Shown here: positions 8,865 through 16,119 of the stretch, one piece after another
Numbering within the stretch: position 1 is the first letter of the stretch
Layout of the letters: each line of letters begins with the position of its first letter
Assembly: GCF_001548395.1 (NCBI RefSeq)
Contig: NZ_AP017367.1
Span: forward strand, 3,199,001-3,263,000
Source of the DNA: Leptolyngbya sp. O-77
Lineage (GTDB): Bacteria > Cyanobacteriota > Cyanobacteriia > Elainellales > Elainellaceae
Direction of reading: 5' to 3'
DNA length: 64,000 bases
Program-made: the position numbers and the translations under genes
The notes under the pieces: model-generated
What the model was told of the DNA's origin: nothing
The model's database searches: none
What the model saw: the letters and a program-made list of their open reading frames with translations, nothing else

Positions 8865-9593
8865 GTGCGAAAAAAGGTTATTGCTGGCAACTGGAAAATG
8901 TATAAAACTCAGGCAGAAGCGCAAGAGTTTCTGCAAGGGTTTTTGAGGCATCTGACGGAAACACCCGACGATCGGGAGGTCGTGCTTTGCGTCCCTTATA
9001 CCGATCTTTGGCTCTTGTCCAAAAACCTGCACGGGAGTCGGATTCGCCTTGGAGCGCAAAATATTCATTGGGCTGCCGAAGGCGCTTACACGGGTGAAAT
9101 CTCTGGGCCAATGCTGGCAGAAGCAGGTGTTCGCTATGTCGTCGTTGGACACAGCGAACGGCGGCAGTATTTTGGCGAAACAGACGACACGGTGAACCTG
9201 CGCCTGAAAGCCGCCCAGGAGTTTGGCATTACGCCGATTCTGTGTGTGGGGGAAACCAAGCAGCAGCGGTCTACGGGGCAAACCGAGCCGTTTATTTTTA
9301 ACCAGCTTGAGAATGATCTGGTGGATGTGGATCAGTCCAACTTGGTGATTGCCTACGAGCCGATTTGGGCCATTGGCACGGGTGACACCTGCGAACCCGA
9401 CGAAGCGAACCGCGTGATTGGGCTAATCCGTGAGCAAATCGATAACCCCGACGTGCCGATTCAGTACGGCGGCTCGGTCAAGCCAGACAATATTGATGCC
9501 ATCATGGCTCAGCCAGAAATTGACGGCGTTCTGGTGGGTGGGGCTAGCCTGACACCCGACAGCTTTGGGCGCATTGTGAATTTTGGGCTGTGA
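8865..9593 (+). CDS. tpiA: Triosephosphate isomerase
   Basis: Interconverts dihydroxyacetone phosphate and glyceraldehyde 3-phosphate in glycolysis and the Calvin cycle. A 242-residue TIM barrel of standard length. Catalytic residues are visible: the lysine in AGNWKMYKT, the histidine in VVGHSERR, the glutamate in AYEPIWAIGTG, and the phosphate-gripping YGGSVKPDN. The start is GTG at 8865, preceded by AAGAAGG five bases upstream. The last codons and the stop lie inside the first copy of a 14-base tandem repeat that runs on downstream (9576-9645). Confidence 0.97.
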   Translation: MRKKVIAGNWKMYKTQAEAQEFLQGFLRHLTETPDDREVVLCVPYTDLWLLSKNLHGSRIRLGAQNIHWAAEGAYTGEISGPMLAEAGVRYVVVGHSERRQYFGETDDTVNLRLKAAQEFGITPILCVGETKQQRSTGQTEPFIFNQLENDLVDVDQSNLVIAYEPIWAIGTGDTCEPDEANRVIGLIREQIDNPDVPIQYGGSVKPDNIDAIMAQPEIDGVLVGGASLTPDSFGRIVNFGL

Positions 9594-9645
9594 GTTTTGG
9601 GCTGTGAATTTTGGGCTGTGAATTTTGGGCTGTGAATTTTGCCCT
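9576..9645 (+). repeat. 14-bp tandem repeat seeded in the end of tpiA
   Basis: Five consecutive copies of tgtgaattttgggc (one carries tgtgagttttgggc and the last ends in gccc). Copy 1 codes for the last residues of tpiA, and copy 2 begins with the bases that include its TGA stop. The unit is not a multiple of three. The array is therefore a slippage expansion of the gene's own 3' end. Degenerate aaaatcc-type repeats follow to about 9715. Confidence 0.9.
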
Positions 9646-9739
9646 GAGAATTCGGCAATCCAAAATCGAAAATCCTAAATCGCCAGTCTTAAATCACGAA
9701 TCGCAATTAGCCGATATCAAAGAGCAAGGTCTCAAACAG

Positions 9740-9762
9740 AAAGCCCCGCAATGCGGGGCTTT
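9740..9762 (+). terminator. Strong hairpin terminator between tpiA and the PEP-CTERM gene
   Basis: A perfect 10-bp stem, AAAGCCCCGC at 9740-9749 and GCGGGGCTTT at 9753-9762, encloses a 3-base loop. Because the stem ends in AAA/TTT it can work on both strands, serving the convergent tpiA and PEP-CTERM genes. Confidence 0.8.
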
Positions 9763-9818
9763 ACTAATGGTATCTCGTGTAGTCAATCGTTCATCAACAG
9801 GGAGCAGTAAACGGTCAT

Positions 9819-10763
9819 TTAGGCTTCTTGCTTTTTGCGGCGGCGACGAGCGTACATCAACCCAGCGGCGATCGCCGTTCCAGCCATCGTCGTCGGTTCG
9901 GGCACAGCGGTAGACCCTGCCATCACGATGCCGTCGTTGCCACACTCGGCAAACAGGCTTGCGATGAAGTCGCCCACGGGTAGCAGGCTCCGATCAACGC
10001 TGAACCCGAAGGTGTGGTTACCCGTTGCATTGAACTGGCCAAAGTTTAGCCCCAACCCTCTCAGGTCAGCCGCCGCCAGCATGTTGATGCCACCCAGGTA
10101 GGTGCCAGACTTCATGTTGGTTTGAGCGGCAGTATTGTAGCCAAAGTAGGAGTTGTTTGCGGCCAGGTCGCCCAGGGAAGCAGAGCCGCCCACCTTCGCC
10201 ACTTCGGTTGCGTGTTGCTGGTGGCTGCTAAAGCCAGAGTTAACGCTGGTCAGGCTAGTCGTGGTCACGCCACCGTACAGGCCCAGAGGGCTGATTTGTG
10301 TGGTTCTCGTTGTTCTGACCCGGCCTCTGCTGTCCACGGTTTGGGTTTCGGTTACCACTCTCACGTTCGTGTCGTTGGTGCTGTCAAACCGAATTGCAAA
10401 CAGGTTGCTCTGGGCAGCATTGAAGCTTGCGGTGTTGGTGAAGTTCAGCACCAGATCGCCGTAGCTGATCTTGTTGTTCCGTGCGCCGTTGAGGTCGTAA
10501 CCATTGAGAGACAGGTTCGAGTTGATGGCAAAGACCACGCGATCTTCTAGAACCCGAAACGCCATGCCAAAGAACTCGAAATCGCTGTTTTGCCCAACGA
10601 CTAAGCGCCTGTTTTGGGCATCCCACTCGGTGCCATCGTTGAATGAGTCAATCGTGTAATTCCATCCCCCCACCTGAAAGGCTTGGGCCTGCGACCCGGT
10701 GAGGGCCAAAACGCCAAGCGTTGCCGCAGTGCAGAGGAATGTTTTAAACGCTTTCAGTTTCAT
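9819..10763 (-). CDS. PEP-CTERM exosortase-sorted surface protein
   Basis: A 314-residue secreted protein. The N-terminus is a signal peptide (MKLKAFKTFLCTAATLGVLA, cleavage near SQAQA-FQ). The mature domain begins QVGGWNYTIDSFNDGTEWD and is rich in Asn, Ser and Thr. The C-terminus is the sorting tag: VPEPTTMAGTAIAAGLMYA and then RRRRKKQEA. Such proteins are cut and transferred by an exosortase to the outer surface. The 'GWNYTIDSFNDG' opening and the E/D-F-F-G-M-A motif resemble the cyanobacterial XDD-type exosortase substrates, but I recall that family only loosely. No exosortase gene is in the window. Confidence 0.88.
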   Translation of the reverse strand: MKLKAFKTFLCTAATLGVLALTGSQAQAFQVGGWNYTIDSFNDGTEWDAQNRRLVVGQNSDFEFFGMAFRVLEDRVVFAINSNLSLNGYDLNGARNNKISYGDLVLNFTNTASFNAAQSNLFAIRFDSTNDTNVRVVTETQTVDSRGRVRTTRTTQISPLGLYGGVTTTSLTSVNSGFSSHQQHATEVAKVGGSASLGDLAANNSYFGYNTAAQTNMKSGTYLGGINMLAAADLRGLGLNFGQFNATGNHTFGFSVDRSLLPVGDFIASLFAECGNDGIVMAGSTAVPEPTTMAGTAIAAGLMYARRRRKKQEA

Positions 10764-11074
10764 AGGTTAAAGAATGCTCTTGTGCGCTAGTGAGTTCGTT
10801 GCAGATCGTTTTTCTGCATGCTTAGACGAACCAATTCTGCAAAATTGATCCTTCGCACCCCTTGTATAACAGGATGCACTTTGACCCATAAAGAAAGGAC
10901 ACTATGTAAAGCGATTTTTAACGAAGAAGGGATTTTGTTTTAGGGGTCTTTTGGGGTCTTCTTGCAGTAGATTCGTCAGCTTAAATACGGAGTGATTACC
11001 GAGCGATCGCCCTTGATTCAGTGCAAACGTTTATTCCACAGAATTTACGTAGAGCGGCAGGAGGAAACTACTGA
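10764..11074. other. Upstream region of the PEP-CTERM gene
   Basis: About 310 bases, A/T-rich around 10890-10950. It presumably holds the promoter of the minus-strand PEP-CTERM gene and of the small frame at 11075. No clear hexamer pair was chosen. Confidence 0.4.
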
Positions 11075-11215
11075 GTGGGAAGCCTTTTGTCGCTTTTAGC
11101 CTTGATTCTGGGAGGGCTGGCCCTCGTAGCTATGCGGATCTGGCGGGCGATCGCCTCTGTAAAATCCCTTTGGTCTCCATCCTGTAGCCCAGTGAGGAAA
11201 GACGATCTTCTCTAG
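11075..11215 (+). CDS. Possible 46-residue single-span membrane protein
   Basis: A short frame opening with GTG at 11075, ten bases after a perfect AGGAGG (11059-11064). The peptide begins MGSLLSLLALILGGLALVAM, a good transmembrane helix, then has a basic turn (RIWRAIASVK) and a short tail ending KDDLL. A HIP1 site lies inside it. The ribosome-binding site and the helix favour a real small membrane protein. The chance of a spurious frame is substantial because no homologue is recalled. It reads toward the small heat-shock gene. Confidence 0.4.
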   Translation: MGSLLSLLALILGGLALVAMRIWRAIASVKSLWSPSCSPVRKDDLL

Positions 11216-11311
11216 TCTTGAAAACCGAACTCGCTCAAATTTTGAATTCGATAGATTAGGAGTGTCAGTAAGTCCCGCAGGAAACCAGAATGAGGGGCTG
11301 AAGAATTACCC

Positions 11312-11344
11312 ATACTCTGACAATACTCTGACAATACTCTGAGG
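11312..11344 (+). repeat. 11-bp triplicate in the heat-shock gene leader
   Basis: ATACTCTGACA occurs twice in tandem at 11312-11333 and a third time as ATACTCTGAGG at 11334-11344. The last copy runs directly into the ribosome-binding GGGAG of the small heat-shock gene. Placement suggests a leader element that could affect structure or start-site access. Confidence 0.85.
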
Positions 11345-11356
11345 GAGATGAGCAAT

Positions 11357-11794
11357 ATGGCATTAGTTCATTGGGTTCCTTTCCGTGAATTAGAAACCCT
11401 GCAAAGAGACATGAACGGACTGCTGGATGTGTTTAATCTGGAGGGCGATCGCAAAGCAGGAATCCGCACTGTGCCCGCAATCGAGCTACAAGAAACACCC
11501 GATGCGCTGGTACTAAAGGCCGAAATTCCGGGTGTAGATTCCAAAGATTTGGATATTCAGGTAACTGCGGATGCCGTTGCGATTAAAGGCGAACGCAAAT
11601 CTGAAACCCATACCGAAGAAAACGGCATCAAGCGCTCTGAGTTCCGCTATGGCTCGTTTAGCCGCATTGTGCCCCTGCCCAGCCGCATCCAAAACGACAA
11701 GGTGTCTGCCGAGTATAAGGACGGCATTCTGCACCTAACCCTGCCCAAAGTAGAAGCCGAAAAAAACAAGGTCGTGAAAGTGACACTGGGATAA
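11357..11794 (+). CDS. Small heat-shock protein (Hsp20/alpha-crystallin)
   Basis: A 145-residue ATP-independent chaperone that holds unfolding proteins and, in cyanobacteria, helps stabilise thylakoid membranes. The alpha-crystallin domain covers about residues 45-140, from VPAIELQETPDALVLKAEIPG to the terminal beta strand GILHLTLPKVE; KNKVVKVTLG closes the protein. The start at 11357 gives MALVHWVPFRELETLQRDM, the usual cyanobacterial HspA opening, with GGGAG nine bases upstream. An earlier ATG at 11348 sits on top of the ribosome-binding site. Regulation may involve the triplicated leader repeat just upstream. No CIRCE element was seen. Confidence 0.93.
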   Translation: MALVHWVPFRELETLQRDMNGLLDVFNLEGDRKAGIRTVPAIELQETPDALVLKAEIPGVDSKDLDIQVTADAVAIKGERKSETHTEENGIKRSEFRYGSFSRIVPLPSRIQNDKVSAEYKDGILHLTLPKVEAEKNKVVKVTLG

Positions 11795-11831
11795 TGAGGT
11801 CGTCCTTGCAGTGTTTCAGTGCTTAGGAATG

Positions 11832-11873
11832 CTCCGCCGCCCTCCCTTTGGAGGATGGCGGAGTTTTTGTTCT
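11832..11873 (+). terminator. Terminator of the small heat-shock gene
   Basis: CTCCGCC...CTCC at 11832-11845 pairs with GGAG...GGCGGAG at 11850-11863 around a CTTT loop, with a small internal bulge. TTTTTGTTCTT follows. A good Rho-independent terminator about 40 bases after the stop codon. Confidence 0.8.
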
Positions 11874-11980
11874 TAGGTTTTGGCAATGCCTCGACGGATC
11901 TCAATGCTTCTATCTCAATGCTTCTAAATGATGCTACGCCTGAAGTTTCTAAACACTCCCCAGATGCTTGACTAGCAAGC

Positions 11981-12099
11981 CAAAATCGCAAATCCAAAAT
12001 CGCAAATCCAAAATCGCAAATCCAAAATCGAGAATCGATCCCTTGCCCGTCTGTTTACAATCATCGCTGTTTACAATCATCGCTGTTTACAATCGAAGA
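11981..12099 (+). repeat. Two adjacent tandem repeats upstream of the DUF2808 gene
   Basis: First array: ccaaaatcgcaaat, 14 bp, four copies from 11981 to 12036 (the last diverged). Second array: tgtttacaatcatcgc, 16 bp, two exact copies at 12052-12083 and a partial third to 12099. The second array ends within 25 bases of the DUF2808 start, so it forms the gene's leader. Confidence 0.85.
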
Positions 12100-12121
12100 G
12101 AGCGTTGCATTGAAAAGCCTC

Positions 12122-12727
12122 ATGAAAACGAGCATTTCGATCTGGGCTGCGGCGGGATTGGCGATCGCCCTCCCCACGGCACTCACCCTCTCTAGTCCAC
12201 TGGTCGCAACGGCAGTGCAACTAGCAGACGGCACGGTATATTTTGAGCAGCCGCCCAGCCTGATCGACTATGGGACGACCCGCACAACGACCTTTGCGCC
12301 AAATCCAACTTACTACTTTACTGTGACGCTGCCGCCCAACGCGGGCGAACCGCTGCAACGAGTCACAATTGAGCAGCGGGACAGCAGCACCTTTGCCCGC
12401 CGCGTAGATTATCGGCTGGATGAAACCTATGCATTTGTGGGAACGCAGGGAGAGCGGGGCGATCGCCTCTCCTTGGGTTCTGTCGCCTATGACCGCGACA
12501 CCCAAACCCTCTCTGTCACCTTTGACCCGCCTCTACCGCCAGGAACCACCGCCACCCTTGCCCTGCGCCCCAGACGCAATCCCCAGCTTGACGGAACTTA
12601 TTTATTCCGCGTAGTTGCTTTTCCGCCAGAACCAGACAACGGCAGCACCCACGGCCAGTTTCTCGGCTTTGGTCGGCTCCACTTTGATCGCCCAGAGTTT
12701 TTCCGCTGGGGCGATCGCTGGTGGTAG
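12122..12727 (+). CDS. DUF2808 exported protein
   Basis: A 201-residue exported cyanobacterial protein. Residues 1-33 form a signal peptide (MKTSISIWAAAGLAIALP ... ATA-VQLADG). The DUF2808 body follows: TVYFEQPPSLIDYGTT, FTVTLPPNAGEPLQRVTIEQ, then the GDRLSLGSVAYD segment and PLPPGTTATLAL. It closes with GTYLFRVVAFPPE and LGFGRLHF. The fold is likely a beta sandwich in the periplasm or outer membrane; the role is unknown. An in-frame TTG at 12110 could add four residues, but the ATG at 12122 gives a normal signal peptide. The direct repeats upstream form its leader. Confidence 0.88.
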   Translation: MKTSISIWAAAGLAIALPTALTLSSPLVATAVQLADGTVYFEQPPSLIDYGTTRTTTFAPNPTYYFTVTLPPNAGEPLQRVTIEQRDSSTFARRVDYRLDETYAFVGTQGERGDRLSLGSVAYDRDTQTLSVTFDPPLPPGTTATLALRPRRNPQLDGTYLFRVVAFPPEPDNGSTHGQFLGFGRLHFDRPEFFRWGDRWW

Positions 12728-12755
12728 CCTGAGCGCTTCTCTAGTCGAAAAGCCC

Positions 12756-13959
12756 CTACTCAATCGCGCCGCCGCAGGAGCTGCCTGCCCCGGCTGTGCA
12801 GCCAAAGCAGTGTCTTGCCGTCACAATTTCTCGCTGCGCCAGCAGGTCGGGATGAAAGTCGTGAACCGTGGCGGGGCGATCGCCCGCTAGCTGCACGGGC
12901 AGTTCCAGCATTTGGTTAAAGTCGCAATCAAACAGGCGGCCATCCCAGGAAATCGACAGCGTATTGCGACACATCAGTCCAGCAATCGTGGCGGGGTTGA
13001 ACGAATTCACCAGCACTTCCATGTAGCGCGTCAGGTTGCCCGACTGCTCCAGCCATTCCAGATAGCGAGAAATGGGCATATTGTTCAGCGCAATTAGGCG
13101 ATCGAACGTGACCCCCGTGATTTTCAGCAGCCCGTCTTTCCCATTCCTGCTCCATCTTGACCTGGCTACCCGCTAAAAAAGCCCCGACCGGGTTGGACAT
13201 CAGCGTGAGCCGACGTTTTGCATCGCCCTGGCCGTAGCCTGCTGCATTCAGCCGCCGCAGCGCCTCGATGGATTTTTCAAAGGTGCCGTCGCCGCGCTGG
13301 CTGTCGGTATTGAACTTGCGGTAGTGCGGCAGCGAGCAAACCACCTCTACGCCGCGCTCTGCCAACCATTCGGGCAGGTCTTGCAGGCTGGGAATTAGCA
13401 GCACCGTAAGGTTGCAGCGGTCGATGACGTGCTTGCCCCGCTTGACGCATTCCTCCACCAGATAGCGGAAATGGGGGTTTAGCTCCGGTGCGCCGCCCGT
13501 GATGTCTACGGTGTGGGCGGTGGTTTGGTCGAGGGCGCGGAGGCAGGCCTCAATGGTGTCGCGGGACATCACCTCGCTGCGGTCTGGCCCAGCATCGACG
13601 TGGCAGTGGCGACAGGTCATGTTGCACAGCTTGCCGACGTTGATCTGGAAAATTTCCAGGGGGGCGGGCTGGAGCGACGGCCAGCCGTGCTGTTGCAATC
13701 GAGTCGCAAAATCAGCGCGATTCGCGAAGCGTTCGCGCAAGCGGTGCGGCGCACTTTCCCTACGGGAATCGCCCTCCAGGGGCACAGCATCTAGCGCCTG
13801 GAGCTGCTGCTGGGGATCGGCCAGGGGCGATCGCCGCCGTAGCAAAGAGGTCGTGGGCTTCGGGCCAACGCTTTTATTCTCCAGATCCAGCGCTTGCGAA
13901 ATCCGAGCGGCGATCGCCCCCGAAGTCGCCGCTTTCACTTGTTCAACTTCATCAAACAT
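12756..13959 (-). pseudogene. arsS: Arsenosugar biosynthesis radical SAM protein ArsS, frameshifted
   Basis: ArsS turns dimethylarsinoyl products into arsenosugar precursors by radical SAM chemistry. The N-terminal part has the cluster motif in NVGKLCNMTCRHCHVDAGP (C-x3-C-x2-C) and the SAM-binding DITGGAPELNP. After NPVGAFLAGSQVKMEQEW the frame is lost: GAATGGGAAAGAC reads EWERR, whereas removing one G restores EWKDGLLKITGVTFDRL. The second piece continues from NNMPISRYLEWLE through the conserved LMCRNTLSISWDGRLFDCDF to the C-terminal cysteines HCFGCTAGAGSSCGG. The extra G is in the run at 13140-13142. All motifs are otherwise intact, so a sequencing error or a very recent mutation is likely. 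The corrected protein is about 400 residues, with a longer N-terminus than usual. Confidence 0.9.
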
Positions 13960-13986
13960 TTCAAACCTTGCCTCTTCAAACTTGGC

Positions 13987-14319
13987 CTACATGGTCAACT
14001 GCTTTACGTGGTCAAGCATCTGCATTCCATGTACGAGCGATGCGCCGCCTCGGATTGCTGTCGCTACATGCAGCGCCTCGGTCATCTGTTCCAGATCTGC
14101 GCCCTGCTGGAGGCTTTCTTTGCTGTAGGCATCAATGCAGTAGGGGCATTGCACCGCATGGGCCACCGCCAGCGCAATCAGCGCCTTTTCCCGCGCCGAT
14201 AGCGCCCCATCTGCAAATACTGCGCCGTAATAGTCAAAAAACTTTTTCGCTAGCTCAGGGCTACCCTCTGCCACCTGACCAAAATTGGGCAAATGTTCGG
14301 CTTGATAGTAATCACTCAT
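13987..14319 (-). CDS. Arsenosugar biosynthesis-associated AhpD-like protein
   Basis: A 110-residue carboxymuconolactone decarboxylase/AhpD-fold protein. The redox motif is HAVQCPYCIDAYSKE, with the CxxC and downstream acidic/His residues of alkylhydroperoxidase-like proteins. The opening SDYYQAEHLPNFGQVAEGSPELAKKF is typical of the subfamily that accompanies ArsS. It lies 27 bases upstream of arsS on the same strand, so the two form an operon. The ATG at 14319 is preferred; a TTG at 14334 would add five residues and neither has a strong ribosome-binding site. The probable role is a redox or hydrolytic step in arsenosugar formation; the exact reaction is unknown. Confidence 0.9.
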   Translation of the reverse strand: MSDYYQAEHLPNFGQVAEGSPELAKKFFDYYGAVFADGALSAREKALIALAVAHAVQCPYCIDAYSKESLQQGADLEQMTEALHVATAIRGGASLVHGMQMLDHVKQLTM

Positions 14320-14683
14320 GGGGGAAATGTTCAATTAAAAAGCTTGAATGGTTAACCAAAACGGCTAGACAAATAAGCCGCCACCCCACCCGCAGTCTGC
14401 GGACAAGCTGACAGCACCAGATGAACTGTGAGCATTCTATCGAGTCCTGGCAGGTCTTGCACGAATCTAGCTAGCCCACCTGAGATCTGACTGAAATCTG
14501 GCTGAGAGATATCTGAATCCTTGGAGAGCATCCGCTTCGACGTGGCCTTCCCAAAGTAGCCCCAGGGGGAATGCGATCGCCCGCTTCCCGTTTCCAGAAT
14601 GGACTTAACGCGGGATGCATCTTTGCCAGCGCTATTCCTGAATTCGCGATCGTCACACATCCTGTCGAGTTCAACAGACTTTT
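14320..14683. other. Divergent promoter region between the arsenosugar pair and the collagen locus
   Basis: About 360 bases with no gene. It should carry the leftward arsenosugar promoter and the rightward promoter of the small membrane protein at 14684. No convincing hexamers or operators were identified. Confidence 0.4.
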
Positions 14684-14956
14684 ATGACACATCCTTCTCC
14701 GCAAGAGCCGACCCCAGACCGCGCCAATATGACCGCGACGGGTGGAAAAAACGTCACCCAAGTCGGCGGCAACATGACCACCACCACCACGACCAACTAC
14801 AATTTCGTCTTTTTTCTAATTGGGCTGCTGGCTCTGGGCGGACTCGCCTGGGGGCTGAATGTAGTTTTTGGCAACAACGAAGGCGGCAACCCGTCCCAGC
14901 AGCAGGTTCAGCCCGCTTCCCCGTCCGCCGAACCGTCTCCCCAGCCGTCTCCGTAG
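14684..14956 (+). CDS. Small single-span membrane protein with GGKNVTQVGG motif
   Basis: A 90-residue protein. A polar N-terminus holds TGGKNVTQVGGNM followed by seven threonines. A membrane helix follows at about residues 40-60 (NFVFFLIGLLALGGLAWGL) and then a Gln/Ser/Pro tail of about 25 residues ending PSPQPSP. The GGKN-x-x-QVGG motif recurs in the next gene (AGKNLIQVGGDY), also just before a membrane helix, so the two are architectural paralogues with different outside domains. The gap to that gene is 58 bases and both probably share a transcript. Function unknown. Confidence 0.75.
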   Translation: MTHPSPQEPTPDRANMTATGGKNVTQVGGNMTTTTTTNYNFVFFLIGLLALGGLAWGLNVVFGNNEGGNPSQQQVQPASPSAEPSPQPSP

Positions 14957-15014
14957 AAACCCGCCAGACGCGACCGTTTCCCATAACCATTGTCCCCAAC
15001 GGGAGGAAACGCTC

Positions 15015-15581
15015 ATGCAAACCAAACCCCCAGTGCCCAATCCCGCCGCTGCCCAGGTTGCCCATGCAGGCAAAAATCTGATCCAGGTGGGTGGGGACTA
15101 CATTCGCTACATTCACTTCAACTTCAAAACGGGAAACTGGGGCGTGGCGATCGCCAACCTCGCTATCCTGGGCCTCATTTTTTACGGACTGGCAGAAGGC
15201 GTGACCCGTGCCACCACCGCCGCCACGGCCCTAGTGTCGCCGCCGCCCGACCCCGACCAGTTTTGCAGCAGCGCCACCCAGCAAATCGACACGCTCAACC
15301 AGGAACTCGACCAACTGCGGCAAGATATCCGCGCCCTCCCCGCCGTGCCCGGCCCGCCAGGGCCCCAAGGGCTACAGGGCATTCCCGGTGAACCTGGCCC
15401 CATCGGCCCTGTCGGCCCACCGGGCCCTAGAGGCGAACCTGGCCCCCAAGGAGAGCGCGGGCCCCAGGGACTCCCTGGCGAACCCGGCCCCCAAGGAGAG
15501 CGTGGCGAACCCGGCCCCCAAGGAGAGCGCGGGCCCCAAGGGCTGCCCGGTGGGCAGGATTCGTCGCCCATCGTGCGCTGA
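15015..15581 (+). CDS. Membrane-anchored collagen-like protein
   Basis: A 188-residue protein. Residues 18-30 carry AGKNLIQVGGDYI. A membrane helix spans about residues 43-62. Residues 84-108 (ATQQIDTLNQELDQLRQDIR) look like a short coiled coil. From residue 113 to about 181 there are some 23 uninterrupted Gly-X-Y triplets, rich in GPQ, GER, GEP and GLP. The short tail is QDSSPIVR. A coiled coil ahead of the collagen tract is the normal way to nucleate a trimeric triple helix, so a trimeric extracytoplasmic rod is likely. GGGAGG lies 8 bases before the ATG. The collagen-coding DNA contains repeated 45-base units and can change length by slippage. Confidence 0.88.
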   Translation: MQTKPPVPNPAAAQVAHAGKNLIQVGGDYIRYIHFNFKTGNWGVAIANLAILGLIFYGLAEGVTRATTAATALVSPPPDPDQFCSSATQQIDTLNQELDQLRQDIRALPAVPGPPGPQGLQGIPGEPGPIGPVGPPGPRGEPGPQGERGPQGLPGEPGPQGERGEPGPQGERGPQGLPGGQDSSPIVR

Positions 15582-16119
15582 AGTGGCCCCATGACGCACT
15601 GGTTGTAAGTGAGCCAAAACCAGTTTTGCTCCTGCCATTCTGAAATATTGCCAGAACGACCGCTAGGTTTGGCTGGCAGAATCAGGCTTTCTAATACGTG
15701 ATGTGCAGCGTTCAATCTGCCCTCATCCCACAACCCCTTCTCCCGACGTAAGAGAAGGGGAGCAAGCAAGAGAGGCTTACTTGTTTACTCAGGCTTATCT
15801 AACTCGTTTCGCTTACTCGGTTTTCTAACTCAGTCTGCCGGCCTGCACTCGATGGCTTTGAGGCTGGCAATATTCGGCTTTTGTGTTTGTTTCAAACCAT
15901 TGGCAAAAACTCAGCTTATTTTCAGAAATCTGAAAACCTTTCAGGATATAACGTCGTACAACGGGTTGTAATGCTTGTAAAATCAGACCCGTCTGAAGAC
16001 CCATGAGGCGATCGCCCATTCGGAAATCCAGATACAGCGTTTTTGAAGCTAGTGAGGTACGCAGAAGGCTACGAAACCTTCGTCTTTGCGGGACAGCGCG
16101 TATCTCACCCTGCAAGAAA
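15582..16119. other. Intergenic region with a dispersed-repeat hairpin
   Basis: About 540 bases. It holds the C-rich hairpin element at 15721-15770 and an imperfect dyad gaaggctacgaaaccttcg near 16062. No gene could be supported: an in-frame extension of the following TVP38 gene to 16003 lacks membrane-protein character and a ribosome-binding site. Confidence 0.5.
15721..15770 (+). repeat. C-rich intergenic hairpin element
   Basis: CCTCATCCCACAACCCCTTCTC followed nearby by GAGAAGGGGAGC; the stem CCCCTTCTC (15734-15742) pairs perfectly with GAGAAGGGG (15752-15760). The wording closely follows the dispersed ccctcacccc-aacccctctccc hairpin known from many bacterial intergenic regions. It may also act as a weak terminator of the collagen operon, but no U-run follows. 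Confidence 0.6.

Noticed and set aside
13499..14128. Long plus-strand open frame opposite arsS and its partner
   Set aside because: Its translation is the antisense of two recognised genes; Ser/Arg-rich content without any motif.
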